64,000 nt of DNA. Source: Sulfuritalea sp. Lineage in GTDB: Bacteria; Pseudomonadota; Gammaproteobacteria; Burkholderiales; Rhodocyclaceae. Position numbers and translations under genes: made by a program. This document shows, in pieces, positions 12,857 to 22,020 of the stretch. Position 1 is the first letter of the stretch. Every line of letters begins with the position of its first letter. The stretch is from assembly GCA_030247575.1 (NCBI GenBank), contig JAOTRV010000004.1, forward strand, positions 124,001 to 188,000, written 5' to 3'. The notes beneath the pieces were generated by a model, which worked only from the letters and a program-made list of their open reading frames with translations, did no database searches and was not told the origin of the DNA.

Positions 12857-14643
12857 CAATCGACCCCCCCGAGATAGGCTTCAAGTACCGCCGGATTGCG
12901 TTGCACCTCATCGGGCAAACCCTCGGCAATCTTCTCGCCGAATTCCATCACCACCACCCGGTCGGCCAGACCCATCACAAAGTCCATGTCGTGCTCGACC
13001 AGCAGGATGCCCATCCCCTCGCCGCGCAGCTTGCGCAGCAGTTCCGCCAGCGACTGCTTTTCCAGATAGCGCAGGCCTGCAGCCGGCTCATCGAGCAATA
13101 GCAGGCAAGGGTCCGCGCACAAGGCCCGGGCAATTTCCATCGTCCGCTGCTGACCGAGGGCAAGACTGCCCGCCGGCTCGAACATCGAATCCTTCAAGCC
13201 CACTCGCTCGACCTGGCGCGCCGCCTCTGCCAGCAGGCGTGCCTCTTCGGCACGATCGAGATGCAGCAGTGCCGGAAGCACACCCTTGCTGCCGCGCAAG
13301 TGGCCGCCGATCGCCACGTTCTCCAGCACCGTCATCGTCGGCAGCAGGCGTACATGCTGAAAGGTCCGACTCATCCCCAGCTTGGCGATCTGCCTCGAGT
13401 TGAGTCCGGTCACGGCGGTCCCTCGAAACAACACCTCGCCTTCGCTCGCCGAATCCACACCCGAGACGCAGTTGAACATGGTCGACTTGCCCGCCCCGTT
13501 CGGCCCGATCAGGGCCATGACCTCGCCGGCTCTGACGGTGAGACTCATGTTGTTGTTTGCCACGAGGCCACCGAAGCGCTTGACGACATTCCTCACCTCG
13601 AGCAAAGCTTGGCCGGATTCGGGCAGCTGCTTCTTCGGCAGCGCCTCTCCATCCGGTACCCGGCGCTTTGCTTCGCGCTGCGGCATGAAGCGCGTCAGGA
13701 TCGGCCAAATACCGTCGCGCGCGCGCTGCAACACGAAAATCATCATGACGCCGAAAACGATGACCTCGAAGTTTCCCGAAGCGCCCAACAGTGCGGGCAG
13801 CCAGTCCTGCAGCCACTGCTTGAGGATCGTGATGACTCCAGCCCCGATCAAGGCACCCCAGACATGGGCAGCTCCGCCCACCACGGCCATGAACAGATAC
13901 TCGATACCGATGCCCAGACCAAACGGCGTCGGATTGACGAAGCGCTGCAGATGCGCATAGAGCCAGCCCGAAATGCAGGCGAACAAGGCCGCGATCAAAA
14001 AGATCACCACCTTGGAACGGGCCGTATCGACGCCCATGGCTTCCGCCATCACGACCCCGCCCTTGAGGGCGCGGATCGCACGGCCCTCGCGGGAATCCAG
14101 CAGGTTTTGCGTCAGCCAGACCGCGCCGAGCACGACGGCCCAGATCACATAATAGAATTTTCGACCGTCTCGCAACTCGAGTCCGAACAAGGACAACACC
14201 GGAATGCCGGACATGCCCGTGTGGCCGCCGAGAAACTCGAGATTGCCGAACAGAAAATAAAGGCTGATGCCCCAGGCGATGGTTCCCAGCGGCAGGTAAT
14301 GCCCGGACAGCCGCAGGGTCAGCAGGCCCAGCACAAAAGCCACCAGGGCAGTAACGACCAGACCGACCACCAGACCAATCCAGGGCGAACCACCAAGCGG
14401 CGCAAGCCAGCCGGGGAGACTCTCGGCCGTGGACAAATAGGCTGTCGTATAGGCGCCAAGCCCGACGAAGGCCGCCTGCCCGAACGAGGTCAGTCCGCCC
14501 ACCCCAGTCAGCAGGACCAGGCCCAGTGCGACCAACGCATAAAGGCCGATGTAATTGAGCAAGGTGACGTGAAATTCGGATACGGCCAACGGCGCAATCA
14601 GGAGCAGGCCAATGAACCCGGCAAGAAGGAGGCGTGGCGACAT
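12856..14643 (-). CDS. Fused LivM permease - LivG ATPase of Liv-type ABC importer
   Basis: A single 595-residue polypeptide joins two subunits that are usually separate. Residues 1-310 are a LivM permease with about nine membrane helices and the family loop [17 protein letters not shown]. After a short linker (about 311-345), the LivG ATPase begins at [16 protein letters not shown], with Walker A GPNGAGKS at about 380, a variant signature [15 protein letters not shown] and Walker [12 protein letters not shown]. The start is ATG 14643, overlapping the livH stop by one base. A longer in-frame upstream extension lies antisense-like within livH and is not used. No frameshift or stop separates the domains, so the fusion looks genuine. 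Confidence 0.92.
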   Translation of the reverse strand: MSPRLLLAGFIGLLLIAPLAVSEFHVTLLNYIGLYALVALGLVLLTGVGGLTSFGQAAFVGLGAYTTAYLSTAESLPGWLAPLGGSPWIGLVVGLVVTALVAFVLGLLTLRLSGHYLPLGTIAWGISLYFLFGNLEFLGGHTGMSGIPVLSLFGLELRDGRKFYYVIWAVVLGAVWLTQNLLDSREGRAIRALKGGVVMAEAMGVDTARSKVVIFLIAALFACISGWLYAHLQRFVNPTPFGLGIGIEYLFMAVVGGAAHVWGALIGAGVITILKQWLQDWLPALLGASGNFEVIVFGVMMIFVLQRARDGIWPILTRFMPQREAKRRVPDGEALPKKQLPESGQALLEVRNVVKRFGGLVANNNMSLTVRAGEVMALIGPNGAGKSTMFNCVSGVDSASEGEVLFRGTAVTGLNSRQIAKLGMSRTFQHVRLLPTMTVLENVAIGGHLRGSKGVLPALLHLDRAEEARLLAEAARQVERVGLKDSMFEPAGSLALGQQRTMEIARALCADPCLLLLDEPAAGLRYLEKQSLAELLRKLRGEGMGILLVEHDMDFVMGLADRVVVMEFGEKIAEGLPDEVQRNPAVLEAYLGGVD

Positions 14644-15680
14644 CACTCGTCCTCCTCGACGTGATGCGTCGTCAGCGAGCGCCAGACCAAAACCGGAATG
14701 ATCAAAGTGAATACGATCACTTCCTTGAAGGCGGAGGCCCAGAAGGACGAGAAGGATTCCAGCAGGCCGACCAGGAGTGCGCCTGCGGCTGCAATCGGAT
14801 AGCTGGCGAGGCCGCCGACGATCGCGCCGACGAAACCCTTGAGGCCGATGAGGAAGCCCGTATCGTAATAAACCGTGGTGATCGGAGCGATCAGGACGCC
14901 GGAAAAGGCCCCGATCAAAGCGGCCAGCAGAAACGAGAGCTTTCCTGCCATCAGCGTCGAGATACCCATCAAGCGCGCCCCGGTTCGATTCATCGCGGTG
15001 GCGCGCAAAGCCTTGCCATAAATCGTGCGCTCGAAGAATACTGCCAGCACTACGATCAACAGCAGGCTGGCGCCCACCACCCATAACGTCTGGCCGGTGA
15101 TCGTAACGACGCCCCAATCAAAGCTGGCATTGGAAAAGGCCGGGGTACGCGAACCTTCGGCACCGAAGAACAGCAGGCCCAGACCCACCAATGCCAGATG
15201 CACCGCCACCGAAACAATCAGCAACACCAGTACGCTGGCCTCGGCCAGCGGCTGGAAGGCCAGACGATACAACATGGGCCCCAGCGGCACGACCAGCGCC
15301 AGCGAAAGAACGATTTGCGCCAGCAGCGGAAACTCGCTCGGCTTCAAAAGGAACACTGCCGCGGCCGCTGCAGCCGGATAGACCAGATTCCAGCCGACGA
15401 TGCGCGGAATTTTTCTGGCCGTACCCGAGCGCAACGCGATTGTCATGTCGATCAAGGCCACCAGCAGGCCGGCACCGATCAGTAGCCAGAGAGTCCCCGG
15501 AGTCTTGCCGACCTGGAAGCTGGCAAGGGTCAGGGCACCGAAAGCGACGAACTCACCCTGCGGGATGAAAATGACGCGGGTAACGGCGAATACGAGTACC
15601 AGTGCCAATGACAGCAGCGCATAAATTGCGCCGTTCGTAATGCCGTCCTGCCCCAGCAGCAGTGCAATTTGCAGATCCAT
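14643..15680 (-). CDS. livH: ABC transporter permease, LivH type
   Basis: Inner-membrane permease of the Liv-type importer (345 aa), with multiple hydrophobic helices. It carries the conserved region [39 protein letters not shown] and [32 protein letters not shown]. The N-terminus [31 protein letters not shown] is typical of LivH. It has a longer central part than the LivH at 34519-35394, so the two are distinct systems. Confidence 0.9.
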   Translation of the reverse strand: MDLQIALLLGQDGITNGAIYALLSLALVLVFAVTRVIFIPQGEFVAFGALTLASFQVGKTPGTLWLLIGAGLLVALIDMTIALRSGTARKIPRIVGWNLVYPAAAAAAVFLLKPSEFPLLAQIVLSLALVVPLGPMLYRLAFQPLAEASVLVLLIVSVAVHLALVGLGLLFFGAEGSRTPAFSNASFDWGVVTITGQTLWVVGASLLLIVVLAVFFERTIYGKALRATAMNRTGARLMGISTLMAGKLSFLLAALIGAFSGVLIAPITTVYYDTGFLIGLKGFVGAIVGGLASYPIAAAGALLVGLLESFSSFWASAFKEVIVFTLIIPVLVWRSLTTHHVEEDE

Positions 15681-15775
15681 TGATTCGTTCTCAAGTGAAC
15701 CCGGGGTGCCTCGCGGGCACCCCCAGTTTCAAGCCGGTAGTTGACAAGGCCCCCCCCCCGCATCGTCTCAAGGAC

Positions 15776-15800
15776 GCTGACAGGGCAAGACCCTGTCAGC
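15776..15800. other. Intercistronic hairpin between substrate-binding protein and permease genes
   Basis: A perfect 10-bp stem GCTGACAGGG / CCCTGTCAGC with a 5-nt loop and no T-run lies between the binding-protein gene and livH. Such structures commonly attenuate transcription or protect the 5' mRNA so that the binding protein is made in excess. That role is inferred. Confidence 0.6.
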
Positions 15801-15833
15801 CCTCTCCTTGTCAGTCAGCAGCCCGCAAGCCAC

Positions 15834-16979
15834 TTATTGGTCGAGCTTCCACGCTCCTTTTTCGATTCGCACCATGACGCGAGCGCGCTGGTCGAAGCCG
15901 AGGTGGTCGTTCGGCGACATGTTGAACACGCCATGCACCCCGACCAGATTCTTGGTGGCCTCGAGCGCATCGCGCAGGGCCGCACGAAACTCCTTGCTTC
16001 CCGGCTGAGCCTTTTTCAGTGCGGCCGGCACGGCGTTCTGCAACAGCAACCCTGCATCCCAAGCGTGGCCGCCAAAGGTAGAGATGCTGCCCTTGCCGTG
16101 CGCCGCCTCGTACTTGGCGATATAGGTCAGGGACGTCTTCTTGATCGGGTTGCTGTCCGGCAATTGCGCAGCGACCAGGATCGGACCGGCGGGAAGGAAG
16201 GTTCCCTCGACATTCTTGCCTCCGACACGCAGGAAATCATTGTTGGCAATGCCATGGGTCTGATAATACTTGCCGGTATAGCCGCGCTCTTTGAGCGTCA
16301 CCTGCGGCAAGGCCGCCGGAGTGCCGGAACCGGCGATCAGCACCGCATCGGGCTTGGTCGACATGATCTTCAGCACCTGCCCCGTCACCGAGGTATCGGC
16401 GCGGCTGTAGCGCTCGTTGGCCACCAGCTTGAGCTTGTAGGTGTCGGCGTATTTGATGAACTCCTGATACCAGCCTTCGCCATAGGCGTCATTGAAGCCG
16501 ATGAAAGCCACCGTCTTCACACCCTTGCCCGCCATGTGCGCAGCAATCGCGATCGCCATCTGCTGGTCGTTCTGCGGCGTCTTGAACACCCATTTGGTCT
16601 TGGGATTCGCCGGATCGACGATCCGCGCCGAAGCCGCCATCGATATCATCGGCGTTTCCGCTTCCGCGACGACGTCGATCATCGCCAGTGAATTGGGCGT
16701 GATGGTCGATCCGACAATCACGTCAACCTTGTTTTCCGAAATCATCTTGCGCACGTTCTTGACCGCCGTCGTGGTGTCGGACGCGTCATCGAGCACGATG
16801 TAATTCATCTTTTGTCCGCCGATGCTGGTCGGCAACAAGGCGATGGTGTTCTTTTCCGGAATGCCGAGCGAGGCAGCCGGCCCGGTCGCCGACAGGGTAA
16901 CGCCGACCGTAATGTCGGCATATGCCGCGAATGTGGCGCACGCCGCAGCGACCGCGACTGCAAGTTTTGTAAGTTTCAT
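15834..16979 (-). CDS. Periplasmic substrate-binding protein of Liv-type ABC importer
   Basis: 381 aa with a clear Sec signal peptide (MKLTKLAVAVAAACATFAAYA, cleavage expected after AYA). It belongs to the LivK/peripheral-binding-protein type I fold, with TVGVTLSATGPAASLGIPEKN at the start of the mature part and VKTVAFIGFNDAYGEGWYQEF in the second lobe. It is first in the operon with livH, the LivM-LivG fusion and livF. The ligand could be a branched-chain amino acid or an aromatic acid. The sequence does not decide this. Confidence 0.9.
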   Translation of the reverse strand: MKLTKLAVAVAAACATFAAYADITVGVTLSATGPAASLGIPEKNTIALLPTSIGGQKMNYIVLDDASDTTTAVKNVRKMISENKVDVIVGSTITPNSLAMIDVVAEAETPMISMAASARIVDPANPKTKWVFKTPQNDQQMAIAIAAHMAGKGVKTVAFIGFNDAYGEGWYQEFIKYADTYKLKLVANERYSRADTSVTGQVLKIMSTKPDAVLIAGSGTPAALPQVTLKERGYTGKYYQTHGIANNDFLRVGGKNVEGTFLPAGPILVAAQLPDSNPIKKTSLTYIAKYEAAHGKGSISTFGGHAWDAGLLLQNAVPAALKKAQPGSKEFRAALRDALEATKNLVGVHGVFNMSPNDHLGFDQRARVMVRIEKGAWKLDQ

Positions 16980-17170
16980 GCGAAGTCTCCTCCAAATATA
17001 TGCCTGCCAAGTATACAGTATACGTGGCGACGATCATGGACCGGCCGTCTGCTGGCCCAACTTATATTTCTTGTCCCCGGAAGCAGCGGATACAAAGTTC
17101 CGGATACTACAGCTAACACGCGCCGTCATCCAGTTGCCCGGTTTCCTGCGCGCTCGGCGTCGCGGCCGAC

Positions 17171-17935
17171 TCAAGCGAATGTGTCATAGCCGAGACGGGC
17201 AATCAATACCGACGCGACCACGATAAAAACCCGGCGCACGAAACCGCTGCCGTGGCGCAGCGCCAGCCGCGCGCCAAGCAGCGCGCCGCCGATATTGAAC
17301 ACGGCCATCGCCAGACCTGTCATCCAAAGTACATGGCCACTTGGCACGAAATAGGCCAGTGCTGCCGCGTTGGTGGAAAAATTCACCACCTTGGCGGCGC
17401 TCGACGCATGCAGGAAATCGAGCCTGAAGAACCGCACGAAGGCGAAGATCATGAAACTGCCTGCTCCGGGACCGAAGAAACCATCGTAGAACCCCAGCAC
17501 GCCGCCTGCCAGCAATGCCCGACGCCTTTCAACGCCGCGCGGCAGATGCTCGCCGGATACCACGCCGAAATCCGGCCTGGCCACGGTATGGACCATGACC
17601 GCCACCAACATGCCGAGCACCAGCGGCCGCACCACTTCTTTTGGCAACCACGCCACCGCGGCAGCGCCGGCAAAGGAAAATAAAAAAGCCGCGATCGCGG
17701 CCGGCAAGGCGACACCCCAGGGCAGGGCCATGCGCCGCGCGTAGCGTAGCGCCGCGTTGCCGGTCCCGAAAATACTCGCCAGCTTGTTGGTGCCGAAAAC
17801 GGTCGCCGGCGACTCGGCGGGCAGCGCCATCAACAGGGTCGGCACCTGAATCAGCCCGCCGCCACCGGCCACCGCATCGACGAAACCGGCAAACAACGCA
17901 GCCGCAAGCAGCAGGATCAGATCGAATTCCGCCAT
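17171..17935 (-). CDS. TSUP (TauE/SafE) family membrane transporter
   Basis: 254 aa, with about eight hydrophobic helices in two repeated halves. The TSUP hallmark is near the N-terminus (LFAGFVDAVAGGGGLIQVPTLL) and again in the second half (LGFYDGFFGPGAGSFMIFAFVRF). Members export sulfite, sulfoacetate or related organosulfur anions. The substrate here is unknown. It ends 10 nt before the mnmE stop on the same strand and is probably co-transcribed with mnmE. Confidence 0.9.
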   Translation of the reverse strand: MAEFDLILLLAAALFAGFVDAVAGGGGLIQVPTLLMALPAESPATVFGTNKLASIFGTGNAALRYARRMALPWGVALPAAIAAFLFSFAGAAAVAWLPKEVVRPLVLGMLVAVMVHTVARPDFGVVSGEHLPRGVERRRALLAGGVLGFYDGFFGPGAGSFMIFAFVRFFRLDFLHASSAAKVVNFSTNAAALAYFVPSGHVLWMTGLAMAVFNIGGALLGARLALRHGSGFVRRVFIVVASVLIARLGYDTFA

Positions 17936-17945
17936 GCCGCGCTAT

Positions 17946-19292
17946 CTACTTGCCTATGCAGAAGCGGGAGAAAATTTCCCCTAGCAGATCATCGGCCGTG
18001 AATTCGCCGGTGATGCGTGACAGCGCGTCCTGCGCGAGGCGCAACTCTTCGGCGCAGAGTTCGATCTGGTCCAGGCGCCGTGCCGCCAGCGTCGACTTCT
18101 CCGCGGCAAGTCCGAGCGCTTCGAGGTGGCGCTCGCGAGCCAGAACAACATCCTCGCCATGCCCGCTCCAGCCGGCCACCCGCAGCAGCTCGTCGTGCAG
18201 CATGGCTATGCCCTCACCGCTCTTGGCAGACAGGCGCAAACGCACGCGGCCTGCTTCGACAGAGCGCGCCGCCGCCACGCCGGCCAGATCGCACTTGTTT
18301 TCCACCACGATTCGCTCGACCCCCGGTGGCAGTCGCATGGCGATCGCATGGTCCGCGGGCGTTTCGCCGCTGCGTGCATCGAGCAGTTGCAGCACCACGT
18401 CAGCCTGCCCGATTTCGCGCCAGGCCCGCTCGATGCCGATCTTCTCCACCGGATCGTCGGTTTCCCGCAGCCCTGCAGTATCGATGACGTGCAGCGGTAT
18501 GCCCTCGATCAGTATCGTTTCCCGCACCGCATCGCGCGTCGTGCCGGCTACCTCCGTGACGATGGCACGCTCCTCGCCGGCCAAACGATTCAGCAAGGAG
18601 GACTTGCCGACATTGGGCAAGCCGGCCAGCACCACGTGCAGGCCGGAACGCAGCAGCCGCCCTGCGCGCGCGCGCGCCAGCAAGGACGACAAATCGGCAC
18701 GGATGACCGCCAGCCGCTGCGCCGCATCGGTATCCCTGAGGACATCGATTTCCTCTTCCGGAAAATCCAGCGTCGCTTCCACCAGCATGCGCAGCTCGGT
18801 AAGCCGCGCCACCAGCACGCGCACCTCGCGCGAGAACTCGCCCGACAGCGAACGCAAGGCCGATCGCGCCGCCGCCGCGCTGCCGGCTTCGATCAGATCG
18901 GCCACCGCTTCCGCCTGGACCAGGTCGAGCTTGTCGTTGAGAAAGGCGCGCCGCGAGAATTCACCCGGCTCGGCGACGCGCGCACCGAGTTCGAGACAAC
19001 GCGTCAGCAGCATTTGAAGGACCACCGGGCCGCCGTGCCCCTGGAGTTCCAGCACGTCCTCGCCGGTGAATGAATGGGGCGCCCGAAAATACAGCAGAAT
19101 GCCCTGATCGATGGCCACGCCGTCAGCGGCCAGAAAGTGGCAAAGCGTGGCGTGACGTGGTTGCGGCGATCTGCCGGTCAAAGCTTCCGCGAGAGGCAGC
19201 AAGCCGTCACCCGACAGTCGCACCACGCCGATGCCGCCGCGTCCGGGAGCGGTGGCAATGGCTGCGATGATGTCGGTGCGCGACAGTCCCAT
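17946..19292 (-). CDS. mnmE: tRNA modification GTPase MnmE
   Basis: GTPase partner of MnmG (448 aa). It has an N-terminal folate-binding-like domain ([23 protein letters not shown]), G1 motif [12 protein letters not shown] near residue 222, G3 [17 protein letters not shown]4 NKCD, and the invariant C-terminal CIGK motif. A copy of the dispersed 20-bp repeat (18078-18097) is embedded in the sequence for the C-terminal helical domain, reading KSTLAARRL. The frame stays open through it. Confidence 0.96.
   Translation of the reverse strand: MGLSRTDIIAAIATAPGRGGIGVVRLSGDGLLPLAEALTGRSPQPRHATLCHFLAADGVAIDQGILLYFRAPHSFTGEDVLELQGHGGPVVLQMLLTRCLELGARVAEPGEFSRRAFLNDKLDLVQAEAVADLIEAGSAAAARSALRSLSGEFSREVRVLVARLTELRMLVEATLDFPEEEIDVLRDTDAAQRLAVIRADLSSLLARARAGRLLRSGLHVVLAGLPNVGKSSLLNRLAGEERAIVTEVAGTTRDAVRETILIEGIPLHVIDTAGLRETDDPVEKIGIERAWREIGQADVVLQLLDARSGETPADHAIAMRLPPGVERIVVENKCDLAGVAAARSVEAGRVRLRLSAKSGEGIAMLHDELLRVAGWSGHGEDVVLARERHLEALGLAAEKSTLAARRLDQIELCAEELRLAQDALSRITGEFTADDLLGEIFSRFCIGK
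18078..18097 (+). repeat. Dispersed 20-bp repeat, copy H (inside mnmE)
   Basis: CCGTGCCGCCAGCGTCGACT, antisense to mnmE. With its flanks it matches copy A (697-722) at 24 of 26 positions, so the similarity extends beyond the core. Confidence 0.6.
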
Positions 19293-19306
19293 CCGCCCTC
19301 CCTAGA

Positions 19307-19327
19307 GCCGGAGCATCTTGCTCCGGC
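19307..19327. other. Intercistronic hairpin between yidC and mnmE
   Basis: GCCGGAGC and GCTCCGGC form a perfect 8-bp stem around a 5-nt loop, 14 nt upstream of the mnmE start. There is no T-run, so it is more likely an mRNA-processing or attenuation structure than a terminator. Confidence 0.5.
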
Positions 19328-19360
19328 AAGTCCTCCAATCCCGAGGGACTGGAGCCCGGC

Positions 19361-20995
19361 CTATTTCTTTTCCCCTGCCTCGACCAAGCGGGTGATCTGC
19401 CATTGCTGGGCAATCGACAGGACGTTGTTCACCGTCCAATAGAGCACCAGACCCGCCGGGAAGAACAGGAACATTCCGGTAAACATGATGGGCATGAACA
19501 ACATGACCTTGGCCTGGATGGGATCGGGCGGCGTCGGATTGAGCTTGGTCTGGATGAACATCGTGGCGCCCATGATCAGCGGCAACACATAGTAGGGATC
19601 CTTCACCGACAGGTCGGTGATCCAGCCCAGCCAAGGCGCGTTGCGCATCTCGACGGTGCCCAGCAGCACCCAGTAGAGCGCGATGAACACCGGAATCTGC
19701 ACCAGCACCGGCAGGCAACCACCCAGAGGATTCACCTTCTCCTTTTTGTAGAGCGCCATCATCTCTTGGTTCAGGCGCTGCTTGTCGTCTCCATAGGCTT
19801 CCTTGAGCTTCACCAGCTTCGGCGTCAGCACCCGCATCTTCGCCATCGACTTGTAGCTCGCGGCCGAGAGCGGGAAGAACGCCAGCTTGAGCAGGAGAGT
19901 CAGGCCGATGATGGCCCAGCCCCAGTTGCCGACCAGCTTGTGAATCGCGCCGAGGACCCAGAACAGGGGCGCCGCGATCACCGTCAGCCAGCCATAGTCC
20001 ACCACCAGGTCGAGGCCGGGTGCGATCTTCTCCAGATTGGTCTGTTCCTGCGGACCGGCATAAAGCGATACCGTGCTCTTCCCGTCGGCACCGACCGGAA
20101 GGATGACGCCGGCCGAAAACAGATCCTCGCCGACCTTGCGCATATAGAACTCGCGTGCCGTCGAACCAACCGGCAGCCACGCGCTGACGAAGTAGTGCTG
20201 CACCATCGCCACCCAGCCATCGTCGGCCTTCTGCGCGAACTTCGCCTTGTTCTTGAGAATGTCCGCAAACTCGACCTTCTGATATTTCTCCGCATTGGTA
20301 TATACAGCCGGCCCGGTGAATGTCGTCACCCCCATCATCATGGAACTGCCCTGCGCCTCGGCCGGTTTGCCGTCGCGCGTAATCTGATAATAGGCATGGG
20401 CCCCCGCCGTCACGCCTTCGTGGCGGACGTCGATCTGGTAGCTGCCACGATGAAAGACGTAGGTCTTTACCACCTTGCCGCCGCTCGCGGTGCTTGCCTC
20501 GAGGCGGACCTCGAGCTCCTTCTCGCCGTCCTTGAGTGCCAGCTCACCGGCCGGCAATTTCCACTCCGTCTTGTGATTCGGCAAGCCCTCGCCGATCAGG
20601 CCGGACTGAGCCACGTAGATGTGCTTGCCGCCATTTTCGAACAGCACGAAATGCTTCGACTTGTCCTCGGAATCCGGGTGGCGAACCAGTTCGAGCCGGA
20701 TGATGTCCCCGCCCTGGGATGAGATATCCGCGACGTACAGGTCGGTCTTGATCGTTGCCTTGGCAGCTCCCGCCGCTGCCACCGCCGCAGCCGAAGGAAC
20801 CGTCGCAGGGAGTGCGGCGGCGCCGGTTCCCGGCACTGTCGGCGTCGGCACAGCGCCGGCCGAAGCGGACGCCGAGGGTGCCGCCGTCACTGTCGCTTTC
20901 CCCGGCTGGGGCTGACCCTGCCGTTGCCAGGCATCCCAAAGCATGATCAGCGAAAAACTGAACACCAGAAGCAGGATCAATCGTCGGTTATCCAT
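19361..20995 (-). CDS. yidC: Membrane protein insertase YidC
   Basis: Inner-membrane insertase/chaperone (544 aa). The N-terminal signal-anchor MDNRRLILLLVFSFSLIMLWDAWQ is followed by an Ala/Pro-rich linker and the large periplasmic P1 domain. The conserved insertase core begins around LVGNWGWAIIGLTLLLKLAF and includes NPLGGCLPVLVQIPVFIALYWVL and LPLIMGATMFIQTKLNPTPPDP. I start at ATG 20995. An in-frame upstream start would add 30 non-conserved residues. Confidence 0.96.
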   Translation of the reverse strand: MDNRRLILLLVFSFSLIMLWDAWQRQGQPQPGKATVTAAPSASASAGAVPTPTVPGTGAAALPATVPSAAAVAAAGAAKATIKTDLYVADISSQGGDIIRLELVRHPDSEDKSKHFVLFENGGKHIYVAQSGLIGEGLPNHKTEWKLPAGELALKDGEKELEVRLEASTASGGKVVKTYVFHRGSYQIDVRHEGVTAGAHAYYQITRDGKPAEAQGSSMMMGVTTFTGPAVYTNAEKYQKVEFADILKNKAKFAQKADDGWVAMVQHYFVSAWLPVGSTAREFYMRKVGEDLFSAGVILPVGADGKSTVSLYAGPQEQTNLEKIAPGLDLVVDYGWLTVIAAPLFWVLGAIHKLVGNWGWAIIGLTLLLKLAFFPLSAASYKSMAKMRVLTPKLVKLKEAYGDDKQRLNQEMMALYKKEKVNPLGGCLPVLVQIPVFIALYWVLLGTVEMRNAPWLGWITDLSVKDPYYVLPLIMGATMFIQTKLNPTPPDPIQAKVMLFMPIMFTGMFLFFPAGLVLYWTVNNVLSIAQQWQITRLVEAGEKK

Positions 20996-21090
20996 TACTG
21001 TCTCGACAGTGCCACAAGTCAGAAATACGAAAAAGACGTTTCGGTCGGGGCGGCGCCACTTCGCCGAGCGCAACGGCCACAACAAAAAAA

Positions 21091-21312
21091 TCAGGGAACC
21101 GGATCATACCCGCCCGGATGCCAGGGATGGCAACAGCCGATTCGCCGCAGCGCCAGCCAAGTGCCCTTGACCAGCCCGTAACGCTTCAGGGCCTCCATGG
21201 AATACTCCGAGCAACTCGGATGAAAACGACAGCGATTGCCCAGCATCGGACTGATTGCCAACTGGTAGGCGCGGATCAGCAGCAGCAAGGGCTGGACAAG
21301 CAGGGATTTCAT
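21091..21312 (-). CDS. yidD: Membrane protein insertion efficiency factor YidD
   Basis: 73 aa small protein of the YidD (haemolytic) family, recognised by [35 protein letters not shown] and the [11 protein letters not shown]-like end ([12 protein letters not shown]). It lies between rnpA and yidC in the universal order and overlaps the rnpA stop by 4 nt. Confidence 0.95.
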   Translation of the reverse strand: MKSLLVQPLLLLIRAYQLAISPMLGNRCRFHPSCSEYSMEALKRYGLVKGTWLALRRIGCCHPWHPGGYDPVP

Positions 21313-21722
21313 TGCAAGTGCGTCGGAAGGCGTTTCAGGAGGGTTTCAATTTCACTACGCCAGACCTTCCGCTGCTCGACATCGGCGGCCCTCACGTTCT
21401 TGATCGGCCGCGTCAGGCGCAGTATCAAATCACACGGCGGAATTTGGACCGCCATCAAGCGGAAGGCTTCCCGCCCCTGCCTTTTAATGGCATTGCGCAA
21501 TGAAGCGGCCCGCGCCAGGCGTTTCGGCACTATCAATCCGAGCCTGACGCAGGCGCCCGCGTCGGTCCCGCGATAGTGCAGGTCGAAACTTTGACCGCGC
21601 ACTACCCGCCGGACTGCCATTACAGCTAAAAATTCCTCCGGCCGGTGCAGCCGCTGCTCGGAGCGAAACGAAGCAGCGCGCTTAGACGCCGAGGCGATGA
21701 CGGCCCTTGGCACGACGCGCAC
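21309..21722 (-). CDS. rnpA: Ribonuclease P protein component
   Basis: Protein subunit of RNase P, which trims the 5' ends of tRNA precursors (up to 137 aa). The family core is seen as [43 protein letters not shown] (the RNR-type RNA-binding motif, here RNAIKR) and the following helix. The start is uncertain: GTG codons at 21722 and 21713 both lie within rpmH in another frame, an overlap often seen at this locus. Confidence 0.88.
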   Translation of the reverse strand: MRVVPRAVIASASKRAASFRSEQRLHRPEEFLAVMAVRRVVRGQSFDLHYRGTDAGACVRLGLIVPKRLARAASLRNAIKRQGREAFRLMAVQIPPCDLILRLTRPIKNVRAADVEQRKVWRSEIETLLKRLPTHLQ

Positions 21723-21816
21723 GGATCACAGCACGGCCGCCCCGGGTACGCATGCGCACTAGGAAGCCGTGGGTGCGCTTACGGCGCACGACCGATGGCT
21801 GGTAGGTGCGTTTCAT
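21682..21816 (-). CDS. rpmH: 50S ribosomal protein L34
   Basis: 44-residue ribosomal protein. It begins [20 protein letters not shown] and ends with a basic tail finishing RHRLGV, the typical L34 pattern. The start follows an AGGGGATATT Shine-Dalgarno region. It opens the rpmH-rnpA-yidD-yidC-mnmE operon, divergent from dnaA. Confidence 0.97.
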   Translation of the reverse strand: MKRTYQPSVVRRKRTHGFLVRMRTRGGRAVIRARRAKGRHRLGV

Positions 21817-21848
21817 GGCAATATCCCCTGAATTAAGAAAAACCGAGG

Positions 21849-21877
21849 ATTACATCGTTTCACGGGCAATTTGTCAA
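21849..21877 (-). promoter_or_regulatory. Sigma-70 promoter of the rpmH operon
   Basis: On the minus strand, TTGACA (21872-21877) and TGTAAT (21849-21854) are separated by 17 nt, about 33 nt upstream of the rpmH start codon. Confidence 0.78.
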
Positions 21878-21897
21878 GGCCATCAACTTCCCGGGGC

Positions 21898-21906
21898 TGT
21901 GGATAA
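21898..21906 (-). promoter_or_regulatory. DnaA box upstream of dnaA
   Basis: TTATCCACA on the minus strand, a perfect DnaA-box consensus in the rpmH-dnaA intergenic region. It probably serves dnaA autoregulation. Confidence 0.75.
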
Positions 21907-22020
21907 CTTAGGACGAAACGGCTAGAATGCCTCTTCACCCGAAGCAAACGGGTGAACACAAAAACAATAGCAGCCGATGCCTCATCCCACCGTTTCTCGC
22001 CCCGAGCCTATCCGATCGCA

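Noticed and set aside
14644-15117. In-frame upstream extension of the LivM-LivG fusion
   Set aside because: It lies inside livH in another frame, is Arg/Gly-rich, and the family start [10 protein letters not shown] at 14643 is coupled to the livH stop.
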